5,241 nt of DNA from Lysobacteraceae bacterium (GTDB taxonomy: Bacteria; Pseudomonadota; Gammaproteobacteria; Xanthomonadales; Xanthomonadaceae): positions 1 through 5,241 of the forward strand of contig JAGNNB010000250.1 in the NCBI GenBank assembly GCA_017990865.1, in the 5' to 3' direction. Below the pieces are notes generated by a model. It did not search any database. It was not told the DNA's origin and saw only the letters and a program-made list of their open reading frames with translations. Positions 4,237 to 5,241 of the stretch are shown piece by piece. The first letter of the stretch is position 1. Each line of letters starts with the position of its first letter. Made by a program: the position numbers and the translations under genes.

Positions 4237-5241
4237 TCAAGACCACCTTGCCCGACTTTCCGGATTCCATCAGATCGAAGCCGGTCTGGAATTCGTCGAT
4301 CGGCAGTTGATGGCTCAGCACTTTGCCGAGCGGAAAACCCGACAACACCAATTGCGTCATCTTGTACCAGGTCTCGTACATCTTTCGGCCGTAAATGCCG
4401 TGAATGGTCAGGCCCTTGAAGATGATGCGATCCCAGTCCACGCCCGCGCCTTTGGGCAACAGGCCGAGCAGGGCGATCTTGCCGCCGTGATACATGCAAT
4501 CGAGCATGTCGTTGAAGGCGTGCGGATTGCCGCTCATCTCCAGGCCCACGTCGAAGCCTTCCATGTGCAGGTCGGACATCACTTCTTTCAGCGAGCTCTT
4601 GCTGACGTTCACCACGCGCGTCGCGCCCATGTCGGCGGCGAGCTTGAGGCGATAGTCGTTCACGTCGGTGACGACGATATTACGGGCGCCGATGTGCTTG
4701 CAGATGCCGGCCGCCATCACGCCGATCGGGCCGGCGCCGGTGATCAGGACGTCCTCGCCGACCACGTCGAACTCCAACGCGCAGTGCGCCGCATTGCCGT
4801 AGGGGTCGAAGAATGCCGCCAGTTCGCTGGGGATCTGGTCGGGGATCGGCCACAGATTGCTCGACGGCATCGCGATGTATTCGGCGAACGCGCCGTCGCG
4901 GTTCACGCCGATGCCGATGGTGTTCGGGCACAAATGCGGCTTGCCCGCGCGGCAGTTGCGGCAGTGGCCGCACACGATATGGCCTTCGGCCGAGACCCGC
5001 TGGCCGATGCGGTAGCCGGTGACGCCGGGGCCGATTTCGACGATGCGGCCGACGAACTCGTGGCCGATCACCAAACCCGGCTTGATCGTGCGCTGGCTCC
5101 ACGCGTCCCACAGATAGATATGCAGGTCGGTGCCGCAGATCGCGGTTTTTTCCAGTTTGATGAGCACTTCGTTCGGGCCGATCGTCGGCAGCGGAACGCG
5201 TTCCATCCAAATCCCTTTGCCGGCTTCGCGCTTCACCAACG
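4226..5241 (-). CDS. tdh: L-threonine 3-dehydrogenase, missing about 3 N-terminal codons at right edge
   Basis: This zinc-dependent medium-chain dehydrogenase oxidises L-threonine with NAD+ to 2-amino-3-ketobutyrate, which glycine C-acetyltransferase (Kbl) converts to glycine and acetyl-CoA. The in-window sequence aligns almost residue for residue with E. coli Tdh from its Leu4, and the first bases read as Ala-Leu-Val-Lys, so only Met-Lys and part of Ala should lie outside. In that numbering, catalytic-zinc residues are C38, H63 and E64, with T40 and H43 in ICGTDLH. Structural-zinc cysteines are C93, C96, C99 and C107. E. coli-like FDPYGNA is at 147-153, and the NAD-binding GAGPIG at 171-176 is followed by D195 in VVTDVN. 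The C-terminus GKVVLSWN matches the family end, giving about 340 residues. No frame damage is seen. The TTG at 5239 is an internal Leu codon, not the start. Identification is firm. Confidence 0.97.
   Translation of the reverse strand, partial: LVKREAGKGIWMERVPLPTIGPNEVLIKLEKTAICGTDLHIYLWDAWSQRTIKPGLVIGHEFVGRIVEIGPGVTGYRIGQRVSAEGHIVCGHCRNCRAGKPHLCPNTIGIGVNRDGAFAEYIAMPSSNLWPIPDQIPSELAAFFDPYGNAAHCALEFDVVGEDVLITGAGPIGVMAAGICKHIGARNIVVTDVNDYRLKLAADMGATRVVNVSKSSLKEVMSDLHMEGFDVGLEMSGNPHAFNDMLDCMYHGGKIALLGLLPKGAGVDWDRIIFKGLTIHGIYGRKMYETWYKMTQLVLSGFPLGKVLSHQLPIDEFQTGFDLMESGKSGKVVLSWN

Noticed and set aside
4226..5239. TTG at 5239 as the true start of tdh
   Set aside because: The codons upstream continue in frame as Ala-Leu-Val-Lys, matching the Met-Lys-Ala-Leu start of the family. 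The gene simply runs off the window.

Overview
The base composition is GC-rich. The combination of a TorF-family outer-membrane protein next to tdh, a type IV pilus-style chemosensory operon and UUCG-loop terminators suggests a gammaproteobacterium of the Xanthomonadaceae (Lysobacter/Xanthomonas-like). The genus is inference from gene content and protein style, because no rRNA or other marker lies in the window.

Left two thirds (1-2958, all minus strand): a chemosensory operon read right to left. The order is a 281-residue PilG-like regulator (degenerate receiver-like N-domain plus a complete C-terminal receiver), a single-domain PilH-type receiver, a CheW/PilI-type coupling protein, and a transmembrane chemoreceptor that runs off the left edge. 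The receptor has one N-terminal membrane helix and a large extracytoplasmic domain that reads as a dCache sensor rather than the usual PilJ sensor. The histidine kinase (CheA/ChpA type) and adaptation enzymes are not in the window and would be expected further left. A good sigma-54-type -24/-12 element lies about 50 bases upstream of the first gene. It overlaps a 16-base dyad.

Middle (2959-3340): a 382-base divergent intergenic region. It carries the sigma-54-like promoter for the chemosensory operon and, at its right end, AT-rich sequence plus a strong ribosome binding site for the outer-membrane protein gene. No convincing gene is seen in it.

Right third: a plus-strand gene for a TorF-family (Gcw_chp-type) outer-membrane protein with a signal peptide (3341-4048), then a bidirectional intrinsic terminator. 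The last gene is a minus-strand, almost complete L-threonine 3-dehydrogenase gene (tdh) that loses only about its first three codons at the right edge.

Two short degenerate tandem-repeat tracts are the main unexplained structures. One is a 13-base repeat between the two response-regulator genes (core 2035-2099) and the other is a roughly 17-base repeat after tdh (4167-4236). Each begins at or runs across the stop codon of a minus-strand gene. I found no mobile element, CRISPR array, tRNA or rRNA.
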